Made by a program: the position numbers and the translations under genes. Below, piece by piece: positions 15,760 to 25,886 of a DNA stretch of 64,000 bases (position 1 is its first letter; each line of letters starts with the position of its first letter). A model generated the notes under the pieces. It saw only the letters and a program-made list of their open reading frames with translations, was not told the origin of the DNA and ran no database searches. The stretch is from JBGCEZ01 sp045106735 (GTDB lineage: Bacteria; Planctomycetota; Phycisphaerae; Phycisphaerales; SM1A02): NCBI GenBank assembly GCA_045106735.1, contig JBGCEZ010000017.1, positions 28,193 to 92,192 of the forward strand, given 5' to 3'.

Positions 15760-18700
15760 CCCGGCGCTCCGCCTGCGGGTACCGATGCAGCACTTCAATC
15801 TCACCGTCATCACGACCGATGGCGATGAACGCCCCGTCGGCCGACGCGGCGAGCGCGGTCACCGGCTGCTCGTACAACATCAAGGTCGCCTCCGGCTCGA
15901 CGTCGCCCGGCCGAAGCAGATGCAAGAGGTTGTCACCCTCCACGACGACCAATCGCCAGTCGTCGGGATCCGCTGGCGTCCCGGGAATCGCCGCGATGTG
16001 GCGGACCCGCTCGGACATTCGCAGCAGCACATCCACCAGAGCACCATTAGCCGCGTCGATGATCACCACCGAACCGGCCCGCGCGGCCATGGCCACGCAC
16101 TCCGGAGGGTGCGGGCCCCGTCCCGCAACGGGATCCGGACCGGCCGACGGATCGGGTTTCAGCGGCCACGGACGCGGAAGTGGCAGCACCCGGGTGACGG
16201 GATGGCTGGGTAAGTCGAGAGCCCAGCGCGGGAGGAGATCACTCGCGCCCAGTCGGGCGACGCGGCCGCGGGTGCCGCCCACCGCTTGCCCGGCGACCAG
16301 CACATCGCCGCCGGCAAGCCCGGCCAGGACCGGAGATTCGATCATGGCGCTGAACCGAGCGCGCTGCTCAACCTCGCCAGTGGCCACGGCCACGCGGACG
16401 ATGTCGCCACGTTCGGTGACGGCGACCGCGTGCGCGCCCGATGGCATCACCGCAACGGCGAGCACCGGGCCGCCAAGATCGACGGACCACTGGACCGTGG
16501 GCGCGGATCCGCGTTGGTCTTCGGTCCCACCGCGCCGCGTCAATCGATCTGAGGCGACGATGAGATCGCCGTCGATGGTGGCCATGTCGCGGATTGGCCC
16601 GCTCGGATCGGCGTCGACGTTGAGGTCGCCAGCGGTTTCGGCGTTGCTGGAGTTTCCGGGCTCGCGGGCAGCCACCGACGAGGTGGCGCCGGCGGACTGG
16701 ACGGTGCCCGCAAAGCCCGCGGCATCCAGCGGCCATTGCACCTCGCCGTCGATCGCGTGCCAACCCGAGACTGACGCCCCGGTGGCCGCGATCAGCACAT
16801 CGCCGGAGAACGCGAGTGCGGTGGGCGGGACCGGCGATGAGATGAACATCGGCGAACCGGGCGCCCGGAGATCCCACGCGCGAAGTTCGCGGTCGGTCGA
16901 GAGGCTCACGACACGTTCGCCGCCCAGGTCAGCCAACGCCATCGGCCGGCCGGAAGGTTCGCGTTCGCGCCAGAACAAGGTGCCGCCAAGCTTCCAGCGG
17001 GCGATGCCTTCGAAAGCCAGGGTGACGATGGTGCCGTCGGCCATGGCCCGCAGGTCCACCACGCGCCCGCGGGTCGCCTTCCACTGGTTGACCACCCGGC
17101 CATCGCGAGATCGCACGACCAAGTCGGCATCGCCCACAAGGGTGATGAGGTGGTCGCCGTCCGGACTGACGATGAAGCGGCGAACGGGGACCCGCTTCTC
17201 GTGCACGAGCACTTCGGCGGCGGGAAGGCGGGCGACGTTCGGCACGGGATCGGCAGAGGCGGCGGGGGCGGCGGGGTCGAAGCGTTTGGGCTGCCTCGGC
17301 TGACTGGACAGACCAGACGCGCCGGATTGAAGCGACGAGTCATCGCGATGCAGCAGCAGCAACCGCCCGCCATCGTGCACGAAGACGCCGTTCCCGCCGG
17401 GGTCCGGCACGATGATTGGGGGCGCGGGCCACGTCGGGGGGTGAACGGACGCAGTGGACGTGATGGGGCCAGCGGACGGAATGGGCGCGGCGTCGACCGG
17501 CCGCGAGCGGACCGACGACCCTGAGGCTCCGGCCATGCCGGCCGCGCCGGAGCCGCCAGACGTCCCAGACCAAGGCGGCGACTCGAGGCTGGCAAGAACC
17601 GCACCGGTTGCGGGATCGAGCCATCGAACGCGGCCGGCCAGATCCACGGTGATCAGTTCATTGCCAGTGGGCAGAAGGCGGGCGGCGAGGATCGTGCGGC
17701 GGCCGGAAGTCGGTCCGTCGCCAGCCGCGGGAGCTGGCCCCAGCGTGGTCCGCACGCCGGTCACCACGTCCAGCCGTTCAATGCCCGAAACGCCGAAGAC
17801 GAAACACTCATCCGGCGTCCGCCCCGCGGCGATCCCCCGTGGCTGGACCCCGACGGGCCAGAGTTGCGTGGAGGTGGGCGCGGGGCGGGCCACGGGCGCG
17901 GTGGCCGCGGCGGGCACGGGAGACTTGGCCAGCGCGGCGGAGCCGTTGGACGCGGCCAGCGCGGCGGACCCGGCCGGCACAGCGAATCCACCGGGCGCCG
18001 CCGATGACAACCCACGGTCCAACACCGCGACGGTTCCATCGCGGTTCGCCACCGCCAGGCGATCGGGACCCAGGGCGACCATCGCCACCGGCGCGTCCCG
18101 GGATGTGGCCGGTGGCACCGTGATCGGCGTGCCCACCGAACGATCGGCCCGTCCATTGAGGTGGTCCCACGCCCAGCCGCGGCGTTCGGGCGCGACAGAC
18201 CCGAGCCATCGCCGGGCTTCGGCCGCGTTGCCAGAACGCAGGGCCGAGCCGGCCAGGGCCACATTGGCCACCGCGGATTGATGCTCGGCCTCGGCCCGCA
18301 GGCGGTCGGACTCGCGCCGCAAGGCGTCGGCTGCTTCCTCGCGCTGCTCAGCGTCCTGGCGAGACCGCACCTCTTCCCGGCGCAGGCGCTCCGCTCCGAC
18401 CGCGGCCACCACCGCCAGACTCGTCACCACGATCAGGCCCGCGACGGTGAGCGCGACGCCCGCGGCCACGCGACGGTGCCGCCGCACCAGCCGCCGCATC
18501 TGCGTCCCGACCGAAGGCGGCCGCGCGACAACCGGCTGGCCGTCGGCCGCGCGTCGCAGGTCTTTGGCCATGGCCTCGGCCGACGGATAGCGAGCTCCGG
18601 GATCGCGCGCCATCGCCGTGCCCACGACGTGCGCGACGGGACCGCGCAGTCGCCGATCCAAGGACCCAAGACTGGACGGCTCCTCATCGCAGATGATCCG

Positions 18701-19783
18701 CGCCGCGTCGACCAACGGACGGCCGGCGACCTCAAACGGCAGCCGCCCCGACAGCATGCGGTAGGCCAGGACGCCAAGGGCGTAGATGTCCGACCGGGGA
18801 CCAATGCGTTCGGGCACGGCCTCGAACTGCTCGGGAGCCATGCTCCCGACGGTGCCGATGACCACGCCGGTGCGGGTCAGCGTGTCCGATCCGCTCGGGT
18901 CCTCCAGGCGGGCGGCCCCGAAGTCGAGGATCCGCGGCCGTCCATCGACGTCCACCAGGATATTCGCCGACTTCAGGTCACGATGGACGACGCCGCGGGC
19001 ATGGGCGTGGGCGAGGGCATCGGCCACGTCGGCCACCAGCCGGAGCACATCCGGCGCGCTGAGCGCGCGGGCCGCGGCCCAGCGGGTGATCGGCACGCCG
19101 TCCACCAACTCCATCGCGATCCACGGCTGGTCGCCGCCATGCACGCGGGCCACCCCGGCGTCGATCCAACCGGCAATGCCCGGGTGGTCGAGCCGGCGCA
19201 GAAGCGCGGCTTCGCGGTCGAGCAGGCGACGCGTAGGTCGCGGGCCAAAGCCGCCGACGATGCGTTTCAGGGCGACGGCGTCGGAGGAAGCGCCGGGCCG
19301 CGTGTCGTGGGCGCGGTGGACGATGCTGGTCGCGCCTTGGCCGATGACGGGGCCAAGCCGGTAGTGGGCGATGGTGGCGGGGTCGGGGACGCGGTCGGAG
19401 GGGGGGGCGGAGGCGGGGGCGGGGTGAGGGCCAGCGGCGGCGGCACCGGTGGACACGCCGGACACGGCAGACACATCGGACACCGGCAACTCGATCGCGC
19501 CGCCGGAGCGACGAATGCCCTCGAGCAGCGATTCGGCGGCGGCCAAACGGTCGCCGGCCGCGGCGTCACGACCGTCGCCGCGGCCGCCGTTCCGCCCGTG
19601 TTCGCCCTCGCCACGCGCTGCATCCGCCGCGAGCATCGGCTCCAGCACCGCGGCCAGATCGGGCGCTCGCTCGATCTCCAGGTCGATGACGCGGCGGCGG
19701 GCGACGGCCCCGCGCGTGCGACGCACGCGCTCCATCGCCGCCTGCAGACGATCCCAGGTGTCGTCGGGCGGCGGCGTACTCAT
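15716..19783 (-). CDS. Membrane Ser/Thr protein kinase with WD40-like sensor
   Basis: A 1355-residue Hanks-type kinase. Domain order: ~135 residues of N-terminal helix and linker; kinase domain with loop IGQGATS (148-154), Lys173, HRDLKSAN (catalytic Asp269) and DFG (287-289); one transmembrane helix near 440-465 (GVALTVAGLIVVTSLAVVAA); a coiled coil; then ~850 residues of beta-propeller-like repeats. GTVGSMAPEQ marks the activation segment. The start overlaps the stop of the upstream ECF sigma gene (ATGA), so the pair is translationally coupled, a common planctomycete module in which the kinase probably acts with the sigma factor. The WD repeats are degenerate. The 3' end overlaps the convergent operon by 44 nt. 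Confidence 0.88.
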   Translation of the reverse strand: MSTPPPDDTWDRLQAAMERVRRTRGAVARRRVIDLEIERAPDLAAVLEPMLAADAARGEGEHGRNGGRGDGRDAAAGDRLAAAESLLEGIRRSGGAIELPVSDVSAVSGVSTGAAAAGPHPAPASAPPSDRVPDPATIAHYRLGPVIGQGATSIVHRAHDTRPGASSDAVALKRIVGGFGPRPTRRLLDREAALLRRLDHPGIAGWIDAGVARVHGGDQPWIAMELVDGVPITRWAAARALSAPDVLRLVADVADALAHAHARGVVHRDLKSANILVDVDGRPRILDFGAARLEDPSGSDTLTRTGVVIGTVGSMAPEQFEAVPERIGPRSDIYALGVLAYRMLSGRLPFEVAGRPLVDAARIICDEEPSSLGSLDRRLRGPVAHVVGTAMARDPGARYPSAEAMAKDLRRAADGQPVVARPPSVGTQMRRLVRRHRRVAAGVALTVAGLIVVTSLAVVAAVGAERLRREEVRSRQDAEQREEAADALRRESDRLRAEAEHQSAVANVALAGSALRSGNAAEARRWLGSVAPERRGWAWDHLNGRADRSVGTPITVPPATSRDAPVAMVALGPDRLAVANRDGTVAVLDRGLSSAAPGGFAVPAGSAALAASNGSAALAKSPVPAAATAPVARPAPTSTQLWPVGVQPRGIAAGRTPDECFVFGVSGIERLDVVTGVRTTLGPAPAAGDGPTSGRRTILAARLLPTGNELITVDLAGRVRWLDPATGAVLASLESPPWSGTSGGSGAAGMAGASGSSVRSRPVDAAPIPSAGPITSTASVHPPTWPAPPIIVPDPGGNGVFVHDGGRLLLLHRDDSSLQSGASGLSSQPRQPKRFDPAAPAASADPVPNVARLPAAEVLVHEKRVPVRRFIVSPDGDHLITLVGDADLVVRSRDGRVVNQWKATRGRVVDLRAMADGTIVTLAFEGIARWKLGGTLFWREREPSGRPMALADLGGERVVSLSTDRELRAWDLRAPGSPMFISSPVPPTALAFSGDVLIAATGASVSGWHAIDGEVQWPLDAAGFAGTVQSAGATSSVAAREPGNSSNAETAGDLNVDADPSGPIRDMATIDGDLIVASDRLTRRGGTEDQRGSAPTVQWSVDLGGPVLAVAVMPSGAHAVAVTERGDIVRVAVATGEVEQRARFSAMIESPVLAGLAGGDVLVAGQAVGGTRGRVARLGASDLLPRWALDLPSHPVTRVLPLPRPWPLKPDPSAGPDPVAGRGPHPPECVAMAARAGSVVIIDAANGALVDVLLRMSERVRHIAAIPGTPADPDDWRLVVVEGDNLLHLLRPGDVEPEATLMLYEQPVTALAASADGAFIAIGRDDGEIEVLHRYPQAERRVSRRDVSHDHSAGP

Positions 19784-20403
19784 GCGCCGGCCATCGGCGC
19801 CGCAGCTTCCAAACGGACGTGCAGCCACGCCCGGGCGGTGCGCCACTCCTGCTCAACGGTGCTCACCGAACAGTCCAGTCGCCGGGCAACCTGCGGAACG
19901 GTGAGGCCGCCCAGCAGTCGCCACTCCGCGATCGTGGCCGCGCGGCCGCTCATTCGGCCGAGTTCTTCGATGGCCACGGCCAAATCCAGCAGCACATCCG
20001 CGTCGTAACTCGCCTCGGGCGGCGCCGCGTCCAAGCTGACCCGCTGCCGATCGGGACCACCACGCCGAACGGCCGTGCGGGCCCGAGCGTGGTTGATCAA
20101 GACCTGCCGCATGGCCATCGCCGCGGTGGCCAAAAAGTGCTCGCGGTCGCGGAATCGCTCGGGCGCGGACGAACCGAGCTTGAGCCAGACCTCGTGGAGC
20201 AAGGCCGTGGGCTGGAGCGTGTGGCCGGAACGCTCCCGGCCGAACCACCCGCGAGCCAGGCGATGCAGGTGTTCGTAGGCCTCGGCATCAAAGGGACCGT
20301 CGGCGTGCGTGGCGGCCTTGGCGATCGCCGCCACCGGCGGGTGGGCCGGTCCGACACCGGGCTTCCCGTCCGCCGGTTCGTGATGTCCATCGTCCCTGAC
20401 CAT
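19780..20403 (-). CDS. ECF-type RNA polymerase sigma factor
   Basis: A 207-residue sigma-70 family protein of the planctomycete ECF class. Region 2 is around RSGHTLQPTALLHEVWLKLG and FLATAAMAMRQVLINHARAR; region 4 is the helix-turn-helix GGLTVPQVARRLDCSVSTVE near the C-terminus. The ATG at 20403 has an AAGGG ribosome site (7 nt upstream) and starts after a non-coding leader; the longer open frame to 20712 lacks sigma features. No anti-sigma gene is present; the coupled kinase downstream is the probable regulator. Confidence 0.9.
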   Translation of the reverse strand: MVRDDGHHEPADGKPGVGPAHPPVAAIAKAATHADGPFDAEAYEHLHRLARGWFGRERSGHTLQPTALLHEVWLKLGSSAPERFRDREHFLATAAMAMRQVLINHARARTAVRRGGPDRQRVSLDAAPPEASYDADVLLDLAVAIEELGRMSGRAATIAEWRLLGGLTVPQVARRLDCSVSTVEQEWRTARAWLHVRLEAAAPMAGA

Positions 20404-20710
20404 CGACTGCCCTTGATTCGATTCAACCGTGCCTGACCGGCGTCCGCCGCGGGCGAGTTGCCCGTCCACCCCGCCTGGCGGCCAGGACGCGTGCCCACCG
20501 TCCCAAGAAGGAGGCCAGTCGCCGCGGCCCGGCGCAGAAAAATCGCCGCATTTCCGAGGGTTGGTCGCGCAATCCGTGTGGACCCACCGGACCGGCTCGC
20601 CGTTCGTCGGCGGACCAATCCACGCATCGAAGCCTTCGGCCCGGCCCAAGGCCCAACCCTGAACCCGACCGTACGCGAACCCACGCCGTGCTACCCGGAG
20701 ACGCAAGTCC
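20404..20710. other. Intergenic control region between divergent genes
   Basis: 307 bases separate the minus-strand sigma/kinase pair from the plus-strand dockerin gene and must hold both promoters. A GAATC direct repeat lies just upstream of the sigma ribosome site (about 20413-20426). I see no clear -35/-10 pair and no supported gene. Confidence 0.5.
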
Positions 20711-21976
20711 ATGCCTCACAAGACTTACCAGAAGAGCCCGCGTCGAATCAAGACGCTCCTGAGCCAAATCGCCGCTCCGGTGGCCGCGATGGCCCTCAGC
20801 GGCGGATTCGCCGCCTCCGCCTCGGCCCAATGTGCCCCGGTCGACTTCGACGACCTGCCGATCGGCACCGTGGTCACCGACCAGATCCCCGGCGTCCGTT
20901 TCGAGGTGGAGCCGCCGCTCTGCTCGGGCACGCCCCTCCGCATGCGGGTCTTCGCATCCCCGGACACGAGCAGCCCCGGCAACGCCATCGTGATCGACCA
21001 GGGGTGCCCGGAGTTCAGCCCCGCGTGGCTCCGGATGGTGTTCGATGAACCCCAGACCGACGTCAGCTTCACCCTCGGCATGTCCTTCGCCGACGTCGAT
21101 GTCCGGATCTTCGGCTCCGCCGGCCTGCTGGACACGATCACCGTCGGCAGCCCCGGCCCCGGCGTTCGCAGCCTGGTGCGAGCCAGCGGCTTTCCCGGCG
21201 GCGCGGTCATCACCCGCATCGAAGTGCAGGCGCAGTTCAGCGACTTCGAAGCGATCGACGACCTGACGTTCGGTTCGGATACGACGCCCCCGGAGATCAT
21301 CATCGAGAGCCCGGGCTTCCTGGAGTGCATCTGCGGTCCGGTGTCGATCCAGGGCACGAGCTGCGATCCCGATGGCGGTTACGCCGGCGATCGACTCGAC
21401 TTCCGCCGCGCGAACGCCGATCCCGGCACCGAGTGGACGAACGTCGGCTCATTCTCGACGCCCTTGTGCACGCCCGGCGGCCTGTACACCTTCAACCCCG
21501 AGGCCCTTGGCCTGAGCGGCGGCGTGTACCTGCTCCGCGTCACGGCCCGAAACGCCTGCGGCCTGGAGTCGACCGAAATCACGGCGGTGCGCTACGACAC
21601 GAGTCCGCCGGCGCTGGCCCTCCAGCAGCCGGAAGCGGGCGAGACCGTCAGCGGCATGGTTGAGCTGTGCGGGGCGATCAGCGACGCCTGCGGCGCCGAG
21701 TGGACGATCACCGCAACCGGCCCCGGCGGCGCGACGGTGGACATTGCCGCCGGCAATTCGACGCCCTGCGGCGGCATCGCCGAGTGGGACACCGCCGGCC
21801 TGCCGGAAGGCAACTGGACCATCCGCATCGACGCGGTGGACGAGTGCGGCCAAGCGTCCGTCCTGACCCGCGACGTCATCCTGGATCCGTCGGCCGCGGC
21901 CGACGTCAACGGCGACGGCAGCGTGGACTTCCTGGACGTGCTGGCCGTGCTCTCGGCCTGGTCGCCCGTGCCCTAA
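20711..21976 (+). CDS. Secreted protein with single dockerin-like half-repeat
   Basis: 421 residues. A long twin-basic N-terminus and signal peptide (cleavage near SASA|QC, residue 39) precede a ~170-residue beta domain, two or three Ig-like segments (each opening DTTPPEI or DTSPPAL), and one C-terminal EF-hand-like repeat, ADVNGDGSVDFLDVLAVLSA. Cysteines are plentiful, consistent with an oxidising exterior. The dockerin normally comes as two repeats; here only one is left. It lies divergently from the sigma/kinase pair and could be a target of it (inference). Confidence 0.82.
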   Translation: MPHKTYQKSPRRIKTLLSQIAAPVAAMALSGGFAASASAQCAPVDFDDLPIGTVVTDQIPGVRFEVEPPLCSGTPLRMRVFASPDTSSPGNAIVIDQGCPEFSPAWLRMVFDEPQTDVSFTLGMSFADVDVRIFGSAGLLDTITVGSPGPGVRSLVRASGFPGGAVITRIEVQAQFSDFEAIDDLTFGSDTTPPEIIIESPGFLECICGPVSIQGTSCDPDGGYAGDRLDFRRANADPGTEWTNVGSFSTPLCTPGGLYTFNPEALGLSGGVYLLRVTARNACGLESTEITAVRYDTSPPALALQQPEAGETVSGMVELCGAISDACGAEWTITATGPGGATVDIAAGNSTPCGGIAEWDTAGLPEGNWTIRIDAVDECGQASVLTRDVILDPSAAADVNGDGSVDFLDVLAVLSAWSPVP

Positions 21977-22028
21977 CGCTGCAACGACGCCAAACCCGGC
22001 GAGAACAACCGAGCCCTTCCGGCTTGCG

Positions 22029-22071
22029 GCGGCGGAGCGTGGACCATGGTGTCCGCGACTCCGCCGCTTTT
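22029..22071 (+). terminator. Rho-independent terminator
   Basis: A perfect 9-bp stem GCGGCGGAG/CTCCGCCGC (22029-22037 with 22059-22067) carries further inner pairing (GGAC/GTCC) and is followed by TTTT. It lies 50 bases after the dockerin gene stop. Confidence 0.75.
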
Positions 22072-22226
22072 CGTTGGTGGTGGTGGTGGCGCGGGCGCAG
22101 GCGCGGGCAGGAACGATGGCGGCGATGGAGCCGACGTCGAGAGCGAAATTGGGTCGGGCGCGGGGCGCCACCGGAACCGGGAGTCAGAGCAACGGCCGAC
22201 CGCCGCAGCGTTCCCGCCCGCCCGCC

Positions 22227-22802
22227 TCAGCTCGCCTCGGCCGCCAGCACCGCAATCGCGTCGGCGTCCAAGTAGAACCGCACCTTCTCGCGGCGCGTCG
22301 TCCCGAGCCGCTCGTAGAACCGCATCGCTCGCTCGTTGAAACTCGGGGTTTGCCACTGCACGAGTTCCACGCCGGCGGCGGTGGCGTCGCGGGCCAGCGT
22401 CGCCATGAGGCGGCGTCCGATGCCGGCGGAACGGTGGTCGCCGTCCAGGAACAGGCAGTCCATGTGGGCGAACAAACAGGCGTCCCAGGTCGAAGCTTCC
22501 AGCGTCCAACTCGCGTATCCGCCGAGCGCCGCCGGCGTCCCACCGTCCATGTCAACGACGAGGATGTTCAGCCGCGGCGGACCCGCGGGCGGAAACGCCA
22601 AACGTTCGAGCCCGGCGGCCTTGCCGGTGGCGTCAAATGGCGCTCGCTCAAACTCAGCGTGGGCGGCAATCAGGCGAAGCAGCTCCGGCACATCGGCCGG
22701 AACCGCCGTACGAATGACGGGGTCGGCCGGCGCACCGCTCGGCCCACCACTCGTCCCCCCACTCGTCCCATCAGTCGGCACATCCGCGGGCGATTCAGAC
22801 AT
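22227..22802 (-). CDS. GNAT family N-acetyltransferase
   Basis: A 191-residue protein. After a Gly/Ser/Thr-rich N-terminal stretch (~30 residues) comes a GNAT domain: VIRTAVPADVPELLRLI, the acetyl-CoA binding loop GDHRSAGIGRRLMATLARDA and NERAMRFYERLG. It should transfer an acetyl group from acetyl-CoA to an unknown amine. It is the last gene of a three-gene minus-strand operon; its start lies inside the end of the preceding gene (8 nt overlap). Confidence 0.85.
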   Translation of the reverse strand: MSESPADVPTDGTSGGTSGGPSGAPADPVIRTAVPADVPELLRLIAAHAEFERAPFDATGKAAGLERLAFPPAGPPRLNILVVDMDGGTPAALGGYASWTLEASTWDACLFAHMDCLFLDGDHRSAGIGRRLMATLARDATAAGVELVQWQTPSFNERAMRFYERLGTTRREKVRFYLDADAIAVLAAEAS

Positions 22803-23334
22803 CGGCGTGCATCCTCCGGCTGAACCACGCCTCGACGTCCGGGCCGGCGGGGTTGTCCAATACCAACTCGACCCACGCGTCACGCTCGAACGCGATCACC
22901 GCGAGTTCCCAGGTGCAGGCGAGCACCCGCGACTCGGGCAAGCCGGCGAATGCTGACGCCTCGACCGTCTCGCCATCCGCCTCCCACGCCGCGAACGCCA
23001 CGTCCATGGCCAACATCGTTTCGTCGATCCACCATCCGGTGAGGGAGAAAACGCCCTCGCGAGACGGATGCACAACGACAAAACCCACGCCGGTTCGGGC
23101 CACCGAGACGCCTGGCGCCCCATCGGCCGCCGCCGTCGCGCTCGCGTCCACCGCTGGACGCGGCAGCACCGCGCTCGTCCGCGCCCGCGCCGCCGCAAAC
23201 ACCTCCGGCGAAACCGACGCGCCGGCCGCACAAATGCCCGTCAGCTTCAACCGCCAACCGTCGACGGTGAACTCCGGCTCCGGCGCCGGCCGCACCATTC
23301 GCCGGGCGTACGCCCGCAGCTCCGCGCCGCTCAT
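22795..23334 (-). CDS. Conserved-looking protein of unknown function
   Basis: 179 residues, no recognised family. The N-terminus is basic, the middle is Ala-rich and the C-terminal half is alpha/beta with several Trp (GWWIDETMLAMDVAFAAWEA). There is no signal peptide or membrane helix. It is translationally coupled to the TPR-sulfotransferase upstream (ATGA) and overlaps the GNAT gene downstream, so the three proteins are probably made together. Confidence 0.6.
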   Translation of the reverse strand: MSGAELRAYARRMVRPAPEPEFTVDGWRLKLTGICAAGASVSPEVFAAARARTSAVLPRPAVDASATAAADGAPGVSVARTGVGFVVVHPSREGVFSLTGWWIDETMLAMDVAFAAWEADGETVEASAFAGLPESRVLACTWELAVIAFERDAWVELVLDNPAGPDVEAWFSRRMHADV

Positions 23335-25046
23335 TCGCCCACCGGCGGATCGCCCGCGGTTGCGGTCGCCGTGACATCCGGAGCGCTGCGATCAACGACC
23401 TCCGCCGACGGCTTGCTGAAGTCGACGGCACTGAGATCGCCGATCCCCAGATCGCCCACGCCGGCCTGGGCCGCCGCGGCTTGAGCCGCCTGCTGCTGGG
23501 CCGCTTCCGATCCCGGCGGCGGGGCCATGATCGCCTGCAGCCACGGGGCGTAGTTCTTCCAGCGATCCACCGACGTGCGGTACATCGGCTTGCGCACCTG
23601 GTCCATGGATGCCGAATACACGGTGCGATCCGACTCGTGGAATCGCAGGCACGCATCGTCCCAGGGCACGCCGGCGTACTCGACGATCTTCCGCGACCAC
23701 GCGTCCTGATCGGCCGTCAGCTCCTCGTACGGAACGTCGAGAATCTCGATCCCGAGCTCGGTGCTGAGCGTCTGCGTCCAGTGGTGCATGAGCCGCTCGT
23801 ACGTCTGGTAGAAGACGGCGATGCCTTGCAGGCTGGTCGAGAACCAGACCGAGCCCATGAAGCTCTGCATGAAGCACGAAACGGCAACGTCGAACGGGTT
23901 CCGCCGGCAGTGGATGATGCGGGCGTTCGGGAACATCTTGGCGATCAGGCCGATGTGCAAGAAGTTGAACGGCTGCTTGTCGGTCACGCGATCGGCGGAC
24001 TTGTCGACCGAGCGCAGATCCTTGACGTACGCCCGCGCCGCCTTATCCAAGGCCGACTGGGTGATGGCCGACGGGTTCTCAATGCGGGTCGGCAGCGCGT
24101 CCTGGTGCGGCTCGAGTTCGCCGACCAGCTTCCACAGGCTCGATCGCTCGCCGCCGGCGGCGATCTGCGGATGCGAACCGAGGATCTGTTCGACGAGCGA
24201 CGTTCCGGAACGTGGCATGCCGAGAATGAAAACCGGGACATCCGAACCGGAGCGGCCAACCGGCGTCGCGGCACACGCGTCCGGGGTCCAGCCCTCGACG
24301 ATGCGGGTGATCATCTGATCGTGGGCGGCGGGGTTGAACCGCTGCGGCAACAGGGCATTCGCCTGCGAAGCGCACTGCCAGGCTCGGTCATAGTTGCCCA
24401 TGGCGTCATAGACGGCCGCAAGTTCGTACAGGAGGTTCGCCTCGGCCATCGGATTGCGCTGCCGCGCCCCGGCGATCGACTGCCGGGCCCGTCCGCCCGC
24501 CCCCACGCCCTTGGCTTCACCGGCCACCAGCCGCTCGCCGGCCCGGTTGAGCGCCTGTTCGGCCTCGTCCAGCTCGCCGGTCACGCGGAGCAGGCGGCCC
24601 TGCTGGAACAGGATCCCCGGGTCATCGGTGCCCTGCTCAATGGCCGGGGCCAATGTGTCGAGTCCGCCCTGGTAGTCGCCCATCATGTGCTGCAACTGGG
24701 CCCGCTGGGCCACGGCCTGCGGCTCGCCCGGCATCAGGGTCAGGGCCGTATCGATCGCCTTGAGGGCGGCCGGGAGGTTGTCCTCCGACCGGTAGGTCGC
24801 GGCAATCAGGAGGTGCGCCCCGATGGCCGTCGGCACCGTCTTGATCACCCGCTCGAGGTTCATGCGGGCGGCGGCCACCTCGCCCACCGAGAACTGGGCC
24901 CGGCCCAGGTTCAGGGCGACGTCCGGGTGGTCGGTCTTCCGGCGGAGTTCGGTGAGGATCGGAATCGCGTCCTGAGGGCGGCCGCGGTCGATGAGTTGCC
25001 GGGCCTCGGCGAGGCGCTGGCCGTGCTGGTCGGTAAGGGGTTGCAT
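23331..25046 (-). CDS. TPR-repeat sulfotransferase
   Basis: A 571-residue protein. The N-terminal ~260 residues form TPR-like helical pairs (MPGEPQAVAQRAQLQHMMGD, NPMAEANLLYELAAVYDAMG). The C-terminal half is a sulfotransferase with the 5'-phosphosulfate loop FILGMPRSGTSLVEQIL and the 3'-phosphate region IIHCRRNPFDVAVSCFMQSF. Such TPR fusions transfer sulfate from PAPS to proteins or glycans. ATG 25046 is the natural start; upstream in-frame codons lie in intergenic DNA. It is first gene of an operon with an unknown protein and a GNAT enzyme, and divergent from the second sigma/kinase module. Confidence 0.85.
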   Translation of the reverse strand: MQPLTDQHGQRLAEARQLIDRGRPQDAIPILTELRRKTDHPDVALNLGRAQFSVGEVAAARMNLERVIKTVPTAIGAHLLIAATYRSEDNLPAALKAIDTALTLMPGEPQAVAQRAQLQHMMGDYQGGLDTLAPAIEQGTDDPGILFQQGRLLRVTGELDEAEQALNRAGERLVAGEAKGVGAGGRARQSIAGARQRNPMAEANLLYELAAVYDAMGNYDRAWQCASQANALLPQRFNPAAHDQMITRIVEGWTPDACAATPVGRSGSDVPVFILGMPRSGTSLVEQILGSHPQIAAGGERSSLWKLVGELEPHQDALPTRIENPSAITQSALDKAARAYVKDLRSVDKSADRVTDKQPFNFLHIGLIAKMFPNARIIHCRRNPFDVAVSCFMQSFMGSVWFSTSLQGIAVFYQTYERLMHHWTQTLSTELGIEILDVPYEELTADQDAWSRKIVEYAGVPWDDACLRFHESDRTVYSASMDQVRKPMYRTSVDRWKNYAPWLQAIMAPPPGSEAAQQQAAQAAAAQAGVGDLGIGDLSAVDFSKPSAEVVDRSAPDVTATATAGDPPVGE

Positions 25047-25278
25047 GCCTGGATGGTACGGATCGGCGGCGGCGGGAGCGAGTGCGGGGCGACGGGGGAG
25101 GTTGTTGGAAGGTTGGGGTGAGGCTGGGGTGAGCAGTGGCTGAGGTTCGGGTGAGGTTCGGCGGAGCTTGGGGAGGCCGATGACGCCGGGCCCGCGCCAC
25201 AGCCCACCGCGGGCCCGGGGGCCCGGCAGGCCCGGCGGACCCGAGGCTTTTGTGCCAAACAGCCCGCGGATTCGACCT

Positions 25279-25307
25279 TTGGAGCGAGCTCCGGCCGTCG
25301 ATAGACT
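25279..25307 (+). promoter_or_regulatory. Promoter of the second sigma/kinase operon
   Basis: TTGGAG (25279-25284), 17 nt spacer, TAGACT (25302-25307). Transcription would start near 25314 and the GGGAGGG just before the ATG at 25329 would serve as ribosome site. Confidence 0.5.
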
Positions 25308-25328
25308 CGCTCCGGGAGGGTTGATTCG

Positions 25329-25886
25329 ATGGCGGGAGACGTGGCCGCGCTGCTGGTCGAAGTCGAGAGCGGACGAGCTTCCTCCACCGAGGATCTGCTG
25401 CCCCTGGTCTACGACGAGCTGCGCGCCCTGGCCGGAGATCTCTTTCGCCGGCACGGCCAGGAGCAGACGCTGCAGCCGACCGCCGTGGTCCACGAGGCGT
25501 TCATCCGTCTCGTCGGCAACGAACATCTCGCCTGGGAGAACCGGCGGCACTTTTTCGCCGTGGCGGCCACGGCGATGCGGAACGTCATCGTCGATCAGGC
25601 TCGCCGGCGACGATCGGCGAAACGTGGCGGCGACTGGCAGCGCTTGACCCTGAGCGGCGTGGGTTCCGATGGCGAAGAAGTGTGCGATGCGCTGGATCTG
25701 GATGCCGCCCTGGTCGCCCTTGAGGCGGCCAGCCCCCGGCAAGCCCGCATTGTCGAGCTGCGTTTCTTCGGGGGACTGACGGTTGACGAAGCGGCGCGAT
25801 TGCTCGATGTGAGTCCGCGGACGGTGGAACTCGACTGGCGCATGGCCCGTGCCTGGCTTCGCCGGTCGCTCGGCGAATCACCGTGA
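25329..25886 (+). CDS. ECF-type RNA polymerase sigma factor
   Basis: 185 residues, same class as the sigma factor at 19780-20403. Region 2: QEQTLQPTAVVHEAFIRLVG and FFAVAATAMRNVIVDQARRR. Region 4: FFGGLTVDEAARLLDVSPRT followed by a Trp-containing helix. The stop overlaps the kinase start as GTGA. It probably redirects RNA polymerase to a small regulon, with the coupled kinase as control partner; targets are unknown. Confidence 0.92.
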   Translation: MAGDVAALLVEVESGRASSTEDLLPLVYDELRALAGDLFRRHGQEQTLQPTAVVHEAFIRLVGNEHLAWENRRHFFAVAATAMRNVIVDQARRRRSAKRGGDWQRLTLSGVGSDGEEVCDALDLDAALVALEAASPRQARIVELRFFGGLTVDEAARLLDVSPRTVELDWRMARAWLRRSLGESP